A stretch of DNA of 64,000 nucleotides from contig NZ_QGGI01000007.1 in assembly GCF_003148465.1 (NCBI RefSeq), positions 84,830-148,829 of the forward strand. Direction: 5' to 3'. Of this stretch, positions 1-8,309 are shown piece by piece (position 1 is the first letter of the stretch; every line of letters starts with the position of its first letter). The DNA comes from Oceanotoga teriensis. Its GTDB lineage: Bacteria > Thermotogota > Thermotogae > Petrotogales > Petrotogaceae. Below the pieces are notes generated by a model. It saw only the letters and a program-made list of their open reading frames with translations. It made no database searches and had not been told where the DNA came from. Both the position numbers and the translations under genes were made by a program.

Positions 1-518
1 GCTTCATGAAGTGCTTCAAAAATTGTAACTTCATAACCAAGTTTTGCAAGATCTCCAGCACATGTTAATCCAGAAGGTCCACTCCCTATAACAGCAACCT
101 TATGACCATTGAAAACTATATCAGAATCAACTTTAAAATTATTCTCAAGAGCCCAATCAGCTACAAATCTTTCGAGTTTTCCAATGGCAACAGGTTCACC
201 TCTAATACCCAAAACACATTTACTCTCACACTGAACCTCTTGTGGACAAACCCTTCCACAAACAGCTGGTAAAGAAGTATATTTACTCAAAATCTCATAA
301 GCTTTATCAAAATTTCTCTCTTTGACAAAACTTATAAAACCTGGAATATCTATAGAAACAGGACATTTAGAAACACACATAGGTCTTTTACAATTCAGAC
401 ATCTCGATGCTTCTAAAACAGCTTCCTCTTCATTATAACCAAAAGAAACCTCTTCAAAATTAGATCTTCTAATATCTGGTGACTGTTCTCTAACTGGTAC
501 TCTATCAATCTTAGACAT
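1..518 (-). CDS. nfnB: NADPH-dependent glutamate synthase small-subunit family protein, NfnB type (partial)
   Basis: Only the first 172 residues are present; the gene runs off the left edge. The N-terminus has two cysteine clusters, at residues 40, 43, 48, 52 and 87, 91, 97, 101, which bind [4Fe-4S] centres in this family. A dinucleotide-binding motif VIGSGPSG follows near residue 144. This is the layout of GltD and of NfnB, the large subunit of the electron-bifurcating NADH-dependent ferredoxin:NADP+ oxidoreductase. The gene starts inside the last codons of the preceding gene (8-base overlap), and that gene is the matching NfnA subunit, so NfnB is preferred over a true glutamate synthase subunit. 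The role would be to balance NADH, NADPH and ferredoxin in the cytoplasm. Confidence 0.85.
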   Translation of the reverse strand, partial: MSKIDRVPVREQSPDIRRSNFEEVSFGYNEEEAVLEASRCLNCKRPMCVSKCPVSIDIPGFISFVKERNFDKAYEILSKYTSLPAVCGRVCPQEVQCESKCVLGIRGEPVAIGKLERFVADWALENNFKVDSDIVFNGHKVAVIGSGPSGLTCAGDLAKLGYEVTIFEALHE

Positions 519-1359
519 TCAAATCACCATCCAATCTACATTTATGATTTTCCTCTTCCTTATAAGTAGATTGTCTACTCATAGCCTCGTCAAAATCTAC
601 CAAATGTGCATCAAACTCTGGACCATCCACACAAGTAAACTTAATTTCATCATTAACTGAAACTCTACATCCGCCACACATACCAGTACCATCGACCATC
701 AAAGTATTAAGACTTGCTATAGTTTTAATATCATATTTTTTTGTGAGTTCAGCAACAAACTTCATCATAATCATCGGTCCAATTGTCACAACAATATCAA
801 TATTTTTAGACTTAATAAGTTCTTCAAGTTTATCAGTAACAAGTCCTTTAAATCCAAAACTACCATCATCTGTACAAAAATGAACATTGGCATTAAGACT
901 CTCAAACTCATTCTTTAAAATAACAAAATTTTCATTTTTAAAACCTAAAACAACATCTGTACAAATACCTAAATCAGAAAAAAATTTCACTTGTGGATAA
1001 ACTGGAGCCGCTCCAACTCCACCACCAACAAAAACTACTTTTTTATTTCTCAATAATTCAAAATCTTCAGAAATAAAATCTGAGGCATTTCCCAAAGGTC
1101 CTGCAAAATCCTTTACAAACTCTCCAGAACCAAGAGAAACCAATTTCTTAGTAGAATGACCTAAAGCCTGAACAACAATCTGAACAGAACCTCTTTCAGA
1201 ATCAAAATCTGAAATAGTCAAAGGTACTCTTTCACCTTTATCATCAACTCTAACAATGATAAACTGCCCAGGCTTAGCTGATTTAGCAACCCTTGGTGCT
1301 AAAATATCCATTTTATAAATATTTTCAGCAATCATTTCATTAGATAAAATTTTAAACAT
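511..1359 (-). CDS. nfnA: NfnA: ferredoxin-NADP+ reductase-like subunit
   Basis: This 282-residue protein has a FAD-binding reductase N-terminus, a GGGVGAAPVYP nucleotide-binding loop in the middle, and a C-terminal [2Fe-2S] site with MCGGC (about residues 227-231) and a further Cys near 243. This is the arrangement of the dihydroorotate dehydrogenase electron-transfer (PyrK) and NfnA family. I chose the ATG at 1359 over an upstream in-frame start because a GGAGGAG ribosome site lies 6 bases before it. With the overlapping downstream gene it would form the Nfn complex, which couples NADH and reduced ferredoxin to NADP+ reduction. No pyrimidine genes are nearby, which argues against PyrK. Confidence 0.87.
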   Translation of the reverse strand: MFKILSNEMIAENIYKMDILAPRVAKSAKPGQFIIVRVDDKGERVPLTISDFDSERGSVQIVVQALGHSTKKLVSLGSGEFVKDFAGPLGNASDFISEDFELLRNKKVVFVGGGVGAAPVYPQVKFFSDLGICTDVVLGFKNENFVILKNEFESLNANVHFCTDDGSFGFKGLVTDKLEELIKSKNIDIVVTIGPMIMMKFVAELTKKYDIKTIASLNTLMVDGTGMCGGCRVSVNDEIKFTCVDGPEFDAHLVDFDEAMSRQSTYKEEENHKCRLDGDLNV

Positions 1360-1422
1360 ATAAACTCCTCCTGCAAAAAAATCCAATCAAACAAAATATA
1401 TCACAGGAAAAAAATATATTAA

Positions 1423-1450
1423 ATAATACCCTGTTAAGGTATGATAACAA
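1423..1450 (-). promoter_or_regulatory. probable sigma-A promoter of nfnAB
   Basis: Read on the minus strand, TTGTTA and TATTAT are separated by 16 bases, about 65 bases before the nfnA start. Both hexamers are one or two bases from consensus. It lies just beyond the stop of the MATE gene, so nfnAB can be transcribed on its own. Confidence 0.5.
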
Positions 1451-1455
1451 AAAAA

Positions 1456-2826
1456 TTATTTTTCAGAATACACTGGATCATTAGCTATTTTAGTTTTCAT
1501 TATCTTATTCTCTTTCAACACAAAATAAAGTGTTATAAGAGCTGAAAGACCGTCTGAAATTGGAAATGATAACCAAATACCCAAAAGTCCAAATAAATTA
1601 GACATTAAAAATGCCATAGGAATAAAAATTAAAATTTGTCTTGACATAGATAAAATCAATGCTGGTCCAGCTTTACCAATAGCCTGAAAAAGTGATGAAC
1701 CTATAACTTGAAATCCAACTACCCATATACAAGCTGAAGCTATTCTCAAAGCTGGAGCTCCTTGAGAAATAAGTTCCAAATCCTTACTAAAAATTCCTAT
1801 TAAAAAATGTGGAAAAAACTGTAAAATAATAAATCCAGTTGTAGAAAAAATACTCGTAACAATCATAGAAAGGCTCATGACCTCTTTAACCCTATCAAAT
1901 TTCTTAGCACCATAATTAAAGCCTGAAATAGGTAAATAACCTTGAGCAACACCAAAAAGTGGCATCAAAGTAAACATTATAAGTCTATTTATAACTCCAT
2001 AAATAGCTATAGACAAATCTCCACCATAAACAGCTAACAAATTATTCAAAACTATTGCCATGACACTTCCTGCAACCTGTCTTGCAAAAGCAGAAGAACC
2101 TATAGCAAAAGTCTCGATAATGATCTTAAAATTCCATTTAAACGGATTAAAATTAAAATTCAAAATACCTTTATTTGTAAGATAATACAAAAGTAAAAAA
2201 CTAAAACCAATAATTTGGGAAATAACAGTTGCAAGAGCTGCTCCTCTTATACCCATATCAAAAGTAAAAATAAAAATAGGATCGAGAATAATATTCATAC
2301 CAGCAGAAATCAATAAACTAAACATAGAAATATTAGCAGCACCTTCTGCCCTTACAGTATTATTAAAAATCATACCCAAAACAAAAAATACACTCCCATA
2401 TATTATGACTTGCATATAATCTTTAGCATAAGGTAAAATAGTTTCGGTTGCTCCAAATAAAGATAAAAGCTGATCCAAAAACAAACTTCCAAAAATAGTT
2501 ATAATCAAACCCATAACAATACCTGTAGAAACCATATTTCCAAAAGTAAGCTCTGCTTTATCCTTATCTTTTGCTCCAAGACTTCTCGAAATAATAGAAG
2601 CTCCACCAATACCTATCATCTGCCCAAAAGCCATAACAACCATTTGAATAGGAAATCCTATTGAAATAGCTGCAATTCCTAAAGTTCCAACTCCTCTACC
2701 AATAAAAATAGTATCAACAAAATTATAAAGAGCCTGAACCATCATAGCAATTGTAGCTGGCAAGGAAAGCTTCAAAAGAAGCTTTCCAATAGATTCATTC
2801 TCCATCATCTTTTCTCTATCTGTCAT
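1456..2826 (-). CDS. MATE family multidrug/cation antiporter
   Basis: This 456-residue integral membrane protein has about twelve hydrophobic segments. It carries MATE features: PATIAMMVQALYNFVDTIFI near the N-terminus, then an FPIQMVV segment and RSLGAKD. The length matches the family (about 450). MATE proteins export drugs or metabolites in exchange for Na+ or H+. The ATG at 2826 is preferred because GAGGAG sits 8 bases upstream; a GTG three codons earlier falls inside that spacer. The marR gene just upstream ends within this ribosome site, so the two are one operon and the pump is probably under MarR control. The exported compound cannot be told. Confidence 0.92.
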   Translation of the reverse strand: MTDREKMMENESIGKLLLKLSLPATIAMMVQALYNFVDTIFIGRGVGTLGIAAISIGFPIQMVVMAFGQMIGIGGASIISRSLGAKDKDKAELTFGNMVSTGIVMGLIITIFGSLFLDQLLSLFGATETILPYAKDYMQVIIYGSVFFVLGMIFNNTVRAEGAANISMFSLLISAGMNIILDPIFIFTFDMGIRGAALATVISQIIGFSFLLLYYLTNKGILNFNFNPFKWNFKIIIETFAIGSSAFARQVAGSVMAIVLNNLLAVYGGDLSIAIYGVINRLIMFTLMPLFGVAQGYLPISGFNYGAKKFDRVKEVMSLSMIVTSIFSTTGFIILQFFPHFLIGIFSKDLELISQGAPALRIASACIWVVGFQVIGSSLFQAIGKAGPALILSMSRQILIFIPMAFLMSNLFGLLGIWLSFPISDGLSALITLYFVLKENKIMKTKIANDPVYSEK

Positions 2827-2838
2827 AAAAAACACTCC

Positions 2839-3282
2839 TCATGTATCACTCTTATTAAGTTCTAAAATATTGTTTATCATAATATCCAAAGTATTCAAAA
2901 ATTTTTCAATATCATCATCAGAAATTCCTTTAGTTATAGCATTTTCCCATGCAATTATCTCTTTTCTGATGAGTTTTTCATATTTAATGGCTTTCTCAGT
3001 AACATAAATTCTATTCTTTCTCTTATCTTTATCATCAACCTTCTTAACAACATAACCCTCTTTCATAAGTTTCTTAATAGCTCTTGCAGTATTAGATTTA
3101 TCTATTTCCAATATCCGACTCAAATCTTCTTGAGTCAATCCATCCTCTTCTCTAACCAAATAAATTAAAAAATGAATCTGTCCCTTTCCAAGATTGTATT
3201 TACCTATTATATCCAAAAAAACATGATGTGAATTTCTCGATAAACAGGACAATCTTCTCCCTATATATTTCAAATCATCCAT
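2839..3282 (-). CDS. MarR family transcriptional regulator
   Basis: This 147-residue protein has the winged-helix arrangement of MarR: GLTQEDLSRILEIDKSNTAR is the recognition helix region, followed by the wing DDKDKRKNRIYVT. The start at 3282 follows a GGAGGG site; upstream in-frame codons lack one. Its stop overlaps the ribosome site of the MATE pump gene, and two near-identical inverted repeats cover its promoter. The simplest model is a repressor of its own operon, released when a toxic ligand binds. Confidence 0.92.
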   Translation of the reverse strand: MDDLKYIGRRLSCLSRNSHHVFLDIIGKYNLGKGQIHFLIYLVREEDGLTQEDLSRILEIDKSNTARAIKKLMKEGYVVKKVDDKDKRKNRIYVTEKAIKYEKLIRKEIIAWENAITKGISDDDIEKFLNTLDIMINNILELNKSDT

Positions 3283-3305
3283 AAAAAATCCCTCCGTACA
3301 AGCCA

Positions 3306-3370
3306 AAATAGTTGCGATTACAACTATTTAAAAATTATACACAAAATTGGTTGCGATTGCAACTAATTTT
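3306..3370 (-). promoter_or_regulatory. marR-MATE promoter with two MarR-type operators
   Basis: On the minus strand a -35 TTGCAA (3357-3362) and a -10 TATAAT (3334-3339) are separated by exactly 17 bases. Two inverted repeats sit on it. Box 1 (3343-3370) has arms AAAATTRGTTGC/GCAACYAATTTT and covers the -35. Box 2 (3306-3329) has arms AAATAGTTG/CAACTATTT and covers the transcription start and early leader. The shared core TTGCGATTRCAA and the position over the promoter make them convincing MarR operators. Confidence 0.75.
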
Positions 3371-3490
3371 ATGTTAAAAAATAAAAAACATTGTAGTCTA
3401 CTTTACAAAAAATAAAAAAATATTGAGGTATAATTTGTAATAATATACTAACTCAAAATTAACGTAATCACTAAAAAAGGAGGGAACAAC

Positions 3491-4171
3491 ATGCTTTCGC
3501 TGATTGGGGTAGCGATAATAATCATAGGATTCATATTAAAATTAGATACAATAGCCGTAGTTCTTGTTGCTGGAGTTATAACTGGTTTAACAGGTGGACT
3601 TAGCATTATGGAAATATTAAGTATAATAGGTCAAACCTTCATAGATACGAGATATATGTCATTATTTCTTTTAACCCTTCCTGTAATAGGGGTACTTGAA
3701 AGATATGGTTTAAGAGAAAAGGCTGCAGACATGATAAAAAATATGAAATCAGTTACAACTGGAAGAGTTTTAACAATATACTTATTAATAAGAGAACTCG
3801 CAGCAGCTCTTTCATTAAGACTTGGTGGTCATGTACAATTTATAAGACCTCTTGTAAATCCAATGGCATATGGTGCTGCAGAAAAAAATTATGGTGATAT
3901 CGATGAAAAAACAGAAGACGAAATAAAAGGATTCTCCGCAATGGCAGAAAATCTTGGAAACTTTTTTGGCCAAAATGTATTCGTTGCAGCAGGTGGAGTA
4001 TTACTAATAGTTGCAACTCTACAAGAACAAGGAATAGAAATAAAACCTCTTGATGTTGCAAAAGCTTCTATACCAATAGCAATATTTGCTTTCTTATACG
4101 GAGTAATACAACATTATATTTTGGATAAAAAAATACAAAAAAAACTATCCAAAAAAAATGGAGGTAAATAA
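3491..4171 (+). CDS. DUF969 family membrane protein (permease half)
   Basis: This 226-residue protein is hydrophobic with about five membrane segments. It contains RELAAALSLRLGGHVQFIRP and a conserved loop with NLGNFFGQNVFVAAGG, both typical of DUF969. The start follows AGGAGGG. The next gene, two bases downstream, is its usual partner DUF979. The pair looks like the two halves of a solute permease. In this locus they precede pyroglutamyl peptidase, so the substrate may be pyroglutamate or small pyroglutamyl peptides. That link is inferred from context only. Confidence 0.85.
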   Translation: MLSLIGVAIIIIGFILKLDTIAVVLVAGVITGLTGGLSIMEILSIIGQTFIDTRYMSLFLLTLPVIGVLERYGLREKAADMIKNMKSVTTGRVLTIYLLIRELAAALSLRLGGHVQFIRPLVNPMAYGAAEKNYGDIDEKTEDEIKGFSAMAENLGNFFGQNVFVAAGGVLLIVATLQEQGIEIKPLDVAKASIPIAIFAFLYGVIQHYILDKKIQKKLSKKNGGK

Positions 4172-4173
4172 AA

Positions 4174-5091
4174 ATGAAAAATACATTATTAGAAATATTT
4201 TATATAATATCTGGACTAATATCAATAACAGCGGCTTTTTACAGTTTAAAAGATAAAAAACACCCTCATAGATTAGAAACTGCATTATTCTGGTCAATAT
4301 TTGGATTTATATTTATAGCTGGAAAATATATACCCTCATGGATAGTTGGAATACTAATACTAATAATGGGTATATTAACGGCAACCAAAAGAGTAACTTT
4401 TGGTTCACTCATAAACTCAACAGAAGAATTCAGAGAAAAATCATCAAAATTAATTGGGGGAAAAATATTCATACCTGCTTTAACAATAGGAATAATAGCC
4501 TTTGCTGTTGCCCAAGGAATACCTTCACTTGGTGGTTTAGTTGGTCTTGGATTTGGTGCATTAGCTGCTACAATAATCTCATTCTTTATAACAAAAGCAA
4601 AACCAAAAGAATTTACATACGATAGCTCAAGATTATTATTACAGATAGGAGCTGCTAGCATACTTCCACAATTATTAACAGCACTTGGTGCATTATTCAC
4701 AAAAGCCGGAGTAGGAACTGTAATATCTGATGGAATAGGAAATTTTGTACAACAAGGAAACATACTTGGTGGAGTAATAGCCTACTGCCTTGGAATGGCT
4801 ATATTCACAATGATAATGGGAAATGCATTCGCCGCATTTGCAGTAATAACAGCTGGAATAGGAATACCATTTGTATATTCACAAGGTGCAAACCCTGCAA
4901 TTGCAGGATCATTAGCTCTAACTGCAGGATATTGTGGAACATTGATGACACCAATGGCAGCAAACTTCAATATAGTTCCAGCAGCAATATTACAAACAAA
5001 AAATAAAAATAGAGTTATAATCTCTCAATTTCCTATTGCAATAGCATTATTAATAACTCATATACTATTAATGTATTATTGGGCTTTCTAA
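4174..5091 (+). CDS. DUF979 family membrane protein (permease half)
   Basis: This 305-residue protein has about nine hydrophobic segments, glycine-rich loops such as [15 protein letters not shown], and the conserved segment [21 protein letters not shown] near the C-terminus, as in DUF979. It starts two bases after its DUF969 partner, with a GGAGGT site inside the end of that gene. The two proteins together resemble a split ion-coupled transporter. The pcp gene follows at 18 bases, so all three are one transcript. Confidence 0.87.
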   Translation: MKNTLLEIFYIISGLISITAAFYSLKDKKHPHRLETALFWSIFGFIFIAGKYIPSWIVGILILIMGILTATKRVTFGSLINSTEEFREKSSKLIGGKIFIPALTIGIIAFAVAQGIPSLGGLVGLGFGALAATIISFFITKAKPKEFTYDSSRLLLQIGAASILPQLLTALGALFTKAGVGTVISDGIGNFVQQGNILGGVIAYCLGMAIFTMIMGNAFAAFAVITAGIGIPFVYSQGANPAIAGSLALTAGYCGTLMTPMAANFNIVPAAILQTKNKNRVIISQFPIAIALLITHILLMYYWAF

Positions 5092-5108
5092 AAAAAGGAG
5101 ATGAAAAA

Positions 5109-5750
5109 ATGAAAGTATTAATAACAGGTTTTGATCCATTTGGTGGAGAAAAAATAAACCCTGCTTATGAAGCTGTAAAAAGACTTCCAGATGAAATAGA
5201 AAACTCAGAAATAATAAAAATAGAAATACCTACAGTATTCAAAAAATCTTATCAAAAACTCGAAGAAAATATAAAAATTCATAATCCTGATATAGTAATA
5301 TGTATAGGACAAGCTGGAGGAAGATTTGAAATAACCCCTGAAAGAGTTGCAATAAATATAGATGATGCGAGAATAAAAGACAATGAAGGAAATCAACCAA
5401 TAGATCAAAAAATATTCGAAGATGGTGATTCAGCATATTTTTCAACTCTTCCAATAAAAGCAATGGTCAAAGAAATAAAATTACAAAATATTCCAGCTTC
5501 AATATCAAACACAGCTGGAACATTCGTATGTAATCACATAATGTACTCATTATTATATTTAATAAACAAAAAATATCCAAACATAAAAGGTGGATTCATA
5601 CATGTACCTTTTATAAATGAACAAATTATTGATAAAAGAAATACACCATACATGAACTTAAATGATATAATAATAGGCTTAACCTCAGCAGTAAAAGCCG
5701 CTATAAAGTATAAAGATGATATAAAAACAATTGGAGGAAAACTCCATTAA
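5109..5750 (+). CDS. pcp: pyroglutamyl-peptidase I
   Basis: This 213-residue cysteine peptidase removes N-terminal pyroglutamate from peptides in the cytoplasm. It starts with the family hallmark [19 protein letters not shown]. The catalytic triad is visible: Glu in [14 protein letters not shown] (about residue 80), Cys in [10 protein letters not shown] (about 142) and His in GGFIHVPF (about 166). Length matches the family (about 215). I chose ATG 5109, preceded by AAAGGAG; the frame stays open ten codons further upstream but without a better site. It is the last gene of the DUF969-DUF979 operon. Confidence 0.96.
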   Translation: MKVLITGFDPFGGEKINPAYEAVKRLPDEIENSEIIKIEIPTVFKKSYQKLEENIKIHNPDIVICIGQAGGRFEITPERVAINIDDARIKDNEGNQPIDQKIFEDGDSAYFSTLPIKAMVKEIKLQNIPASISNTAGTFVCNHIMYSLLYLINKKYPNIKGGFIHVPFINEQIIDKRNTPYMNLNDIIIGLTSAVKAAIKYKDDIKTIGGKLH

Positions 5751-5763
5751 TATCATCCAAATG

Positions 5764-5787
5764 CCCCCTTAAAGGGGGTTTTTTTAT
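5764..5787 (+). terminator. rho-independent terminator after pcp
   Basis: A CCCCC/GGGGG stem with a short TTAAA loop is followed by seven T residues. It closes the DUF969-DUF979-pcp operon. Confidence 0.9.
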
Positions 5788-5800
5788 TATATAAATAATT

Positions 5801-5854
5801 TTGAAATATCATATTTTTATGATATACTTTTATAGAGACCATACGGTCTCTATA
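5801..5854 (+). promoter_or_regulatory. promoter and 24-base palindromic TetR-type operator
   Basis: A -35 TTGAAA (5801-5806) and -10 TATACT (5823-5828) are separated by 16 bases. Immediately downstream lies an inverted repeat (5831-5854) with perfect 10-base arms TATAGAGACC/GGTCTCTATA and the spacer ATAC. It spans the expected transcription start. The second gene of this operon is a TetR regulator, which is the likely ligand of the site. Confidence 0.75.
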
Positions 5855-5866
5855 AGGAGGGATAAA

Positions 5867-6658
5867 ATGAGTAAAGTATTAAAAATAAAAAATGATATTT
5901 TTGATTATTTAACTTTTGGAAAAGGAGATAATATATTAATAATGATTCCTGGACTCGATGATGGATTTTCTTCAGTTAAAGGAAAAGGTTTAATATTTTC
6001 TCACTCATTAAAAAAATTCAAAAAAAATTTCAAAGTCTATATAATTTCAAGAAAGAGAAATATGCCTAAAAATTATAGTACCTTAGACATGGCAAATGAT
6101 TTAAATAATTTTATAGAAAAATTAAATATAAATCATTTCAATCTATTAGGTACATCTATGGGTGGTGCAATAGCACAATATTTTGCAATAAATCATCCAA
6201 AAAAATTAAAAAAATTATGTTTAGCCGTTACTTTCACTGGAAAATATGATACATTAAAATATATATGTAATTATTGGAAAAAACTTGCTCAAGAAAAAAA
6301 CGGTTATGAACTCATGAAAAGTTCTTCTGAATATTCATATACAGAAAATGAACTAAAAAAACAAAGAAAATACTTTCCTTTAATGAAACTATTAAAATTC
6401 AATATAAACTATGAAAGATTTTTAATACAAATCAATGCCTGTATAAATCATAATACTGAAAACATAATACATAAAATAAATACTCCTACTTTAATAATAG
6501 GGGGAAAAAATGATAAAATAGTAGGAAATAAAGAAGCTATTTTTATGAACTCCGAAATAAAAAACTCTTTATTATACCAATCAGAATACGGACATGCATT
6601 AATGGCAGAAGAAAAACAAAATTATGAAAATACAATAATAAATTTTTTTAAGGAGTAA
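5867..6658 (+). CDS. alpha/beta-fold hydrolase
   Basis: This 263-residue protein has the alpha/beta hydrolase layout. There is an oxyanion loop around MIPGLDDG, the nucleophile elbow GTSMGGA (Ser near residue 98), an acid in IIGGKNDKIV, and a C-terminal His in SEYGHALMAEE. The substrate is unknown. ATG 5867 is chosen for its AAGGAGG site; an open frame further upstream runs through the operator and is not coding. The gene is co-transcribed with the TetR regulator four bases downstream, behind a palindromic operator, which suggests induction by a hydrolysable small molecule. Confidence 0.88.
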   Translation: MSKVLKIKNDIFDYLTFGKGDNILIMIPGLDDGFSSVKGKGLIFSHSLKKFKKNFKVYIISRKRNMPKNYSTLDMANDLNNFIEKLNINHFNLLGTSMGGAIAQYFAINHPKKLKKLCLAVTFTGKYDTLKYICNYWKKLAQEKNGYELMKSSSEYSYTENELKKQRKYFPLMKLLKFNINYERFLIQINACINHNTENIIHKINTPTLIIGGKNDKIVGNKEAIFMNSEIKNSLLYQSEYGHALMAEEKQNYENTIINFFKE

Positions 6659-6662
6659 TCAA

Positions 6663-7223
6663 ATGAAAAAAGCCTTTTATAATATATCAGAAGAAAAACA
6701 AAACAAAATTATAAAAATCTCTATTGAAGAATTCTCCAAAAATGGCTATAAAAATACATCCTTAAATACAATTATAAAAAAAGTTGATATATCTAAAGGA
6801 GGCATGTATAAATATATAGATTCAAAATTTGAATTATTTGAATATATAATAAATATTTCTACTGAAAAAATACTAAAAAATATGCCCTCATTTAAAGGAA
6901 ATAATATATATGATGATCTCATAACATATGCAATATGGGAATATGATTTTTACAAAGAAAACCCAAAAATATACTCATTATTTGAAAAAATAATTTTATA
7001 TCCTTCATGCAAAGAAGAAAAAATAATACATGAAAATATTATCAAAACATCAAATACATATTTTTTTGATATCATAAAAAAATACAATATATCAACAGAA
7101 AAATCTAATATCATATTTTGGACTCTAAAAGGTTTAAATGAACTATATATAAAAAATATAATCGAAAAAGAATCCTATATATCACAACTAATGAAATATA
7201 TTAATATATTAAAAAAAATATAA
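6663..7223 (+). CDS. TetR family transcriptional regulator
   Basis: This 186-residue protein has an N-terminal TetR helix-turn-helix: SLNTIIKKVDISKGGMYKYI followed by DSKFELFEY. The C-terminal ligand-binding part is rich in Ile, Lys and Asn and gives no clue to the ligand. Its AAGGAG site overlaps the stop of the hydrolase gene, so the two are translationally linked. It probably represses the shared promoter through the palindrome at 5831-5854. Confidence 0.92.
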   Translation: MKKAFYNISEEKQNKIIKISIEEFSKNGYKNTSLNTIIKKVDISKGGMYKYIDSKFELFEYIINISTEKILKNMPSFKGNNIYDDLITYAIWEYDFYKENPKIYSLFEKIILYPSCKEEKIIHENIIKTSNTYFFDIIKKYNISTEKSNIIFWTLKGLNELYIKNIIEKESYISQLMKYINILKKI

Positions 7224-7243
7224 ACTAAAATATAAAAATTATC

Positions 7244-7280
7244 TAATCGAGCTGATCAATTAGCTCGATTAATTTTTTTA
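7244..7280 (+). terminator. rho-independent terminator after the tetR gene
   Basis: A ten-base stem TAATCGAGCT/AGCTCGATTA with an eight-base loop is followed by ATTTTTTTA. Confidence 0.88.
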
Positions 7281-7334
7281 TTCAAAAACAAAATAAATGG
7301 TATAATAAAAAAAATATTCTATGGAGGGAAAAAT

Positions 7335-8033
7335 ATGAAAGAAGCTGATATGTTCAACAAAATGTTCAGTAAAAAATTACAAGAAAAAATGACGGATAAA
7401 TTATTAAATTATATAGCCCCTCTTGGCAAACAAAAAAATTACTCAAAAAATCAAATAGTTGAAATATGCGACTCAAATCACATATACATAGTAACAAATG
7501 GTTATTTCAAAGAACTCGTATACTCTCCTGAAGGAAAAGAAATAAGTTTTTACAGATTAAATGCTGGAACAATATTTGGAGAAATGGATTTCTTTGATAA
7601 TCAAAAAACATTTGGAATAGTAAAATCATTAGAAGAAAACTCATCAATATCCGCAGTAAACAGAAAAATAATAGAAGAAATGTTAATCACAGACAAAGAA
7701 TTATACTGGTGTTTTATGCATTCAATAATAAGAAAATTTAGAATAATATCTTTAAACTATGTAAACTCATTATCAAACGACTCAACTGGAAAATTAGCTG
7801 GTTTTCTCATTGCTTTAATAGCACAACATGGTCAAAAATGTACACAAGAAAGCAAAATAATTCCATATCCATACACACATCAAGAAATTGCAAACGCACT
7901 TGGAATATCAAGAATAACCATAACAAAATCGATAAATGAACTAAAAAAACTTGGTTTAATAACATATTATGGTAAATATATAAAAATAGAAAATCCAAAA
8001 GAACTAATGAAACTATACAAAACAGTATGGTAA
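7335..8033 (+). CDS. Crp/Fnr family transcriptional regulator
   Basis: This 232-residue protein has a cyclic-nucleotide-binding-like beta-barrel (about residues 20-125, with GTIFGEMDFF). A C-terminal Crp winged helix follows, with PYTHQEIANALGISRITITK as the recognition helix. It lacks the N-terminal cysteine cluster of Fnr, so it is not an oxygen sensor of that kind. The start follows GGAGGG, and a TATAAT at 7301-7306 may be its -10. It is a single-gene unit upstream of the ribose operon and could be a global or catabolite regulator; the effector is unknown. Confidence 0.9.
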   Translation: MKEADMFNKMFSKKLQEKMTDKLLNYIAPLGKQKNYSKNQIVEICDSNHIYIVTNGYFKELVYSPEGKEISFYRLNAGTIFGEMDFFDNQKTFGIVKSLEENSSISAVNRKIIEEMLITDKELYWCFMHSIIRKFRIISLNYVNSLSNDSTGKLAGFLIALIAQHGQKCTQESKIIPYPYTHQEIANALGISRITITKSINELKKLGLITYYGKYIKIENPKELMKLYKTVW

Positions 8034-8171
8034 AAATATTTTCAAATAAAACTAAGAAAAAATAAAATAAATGCAAATAAGTAGTCTTATACAAAAATAA
8101 TCAATCACAATAACATATAAATAACTTAGAAAACAAAAAATTATCATGATAACATAAATTTGAAAACATTC

Positions 8172-8185
8172 TGAAATCGATTGCA
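8172..8185 (+). promoter_or_regulatory. LacI-type operator, distal copy
   Basis: TGAAATCGATTGCA is a near-palindrome centred on ATCGAT, typical of LacI/CcpA-family operators. An identical copy lies 86 bases downstream (8258-8271). Two copies about eight helical turns apart would suit repression by looping. Confidence 0.65.
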
Positions 8186-8257
8186 TATCATTATTAAAAT
8201 TAATCAATCCTTTAAAAACCTATTCAATAGAGTATTTTCATTTTTTTAATCCCTCTA

Positions 8258-8271
8258 TGAAATCGATTGCA
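8258..8271 (+). promoter_or_regulatory. LacI-type operator, proximal copy, at the ribose operon promoter
   Basis: This is an identical TGAAATCGATTGCA, 39 bases before the regulator start. A TATATT at 8281-8286 could be the -10, which would place this box across the -35 region. The likely regulator is the LacI-family gene that follows. Confidence 0.68.
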
Positions 8272-8309
8272 TGATATTTGTATATTATTATTAAGGTGGA
8301 TGAATACTT

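Noticed and set aside
511..1386. Treating nfnA as pyrK of dihydroorotate dehydrogenase
   Set aside because: No pyrimidine genes are adjacent, and the next gene is the NfnB/GltD-type partner.
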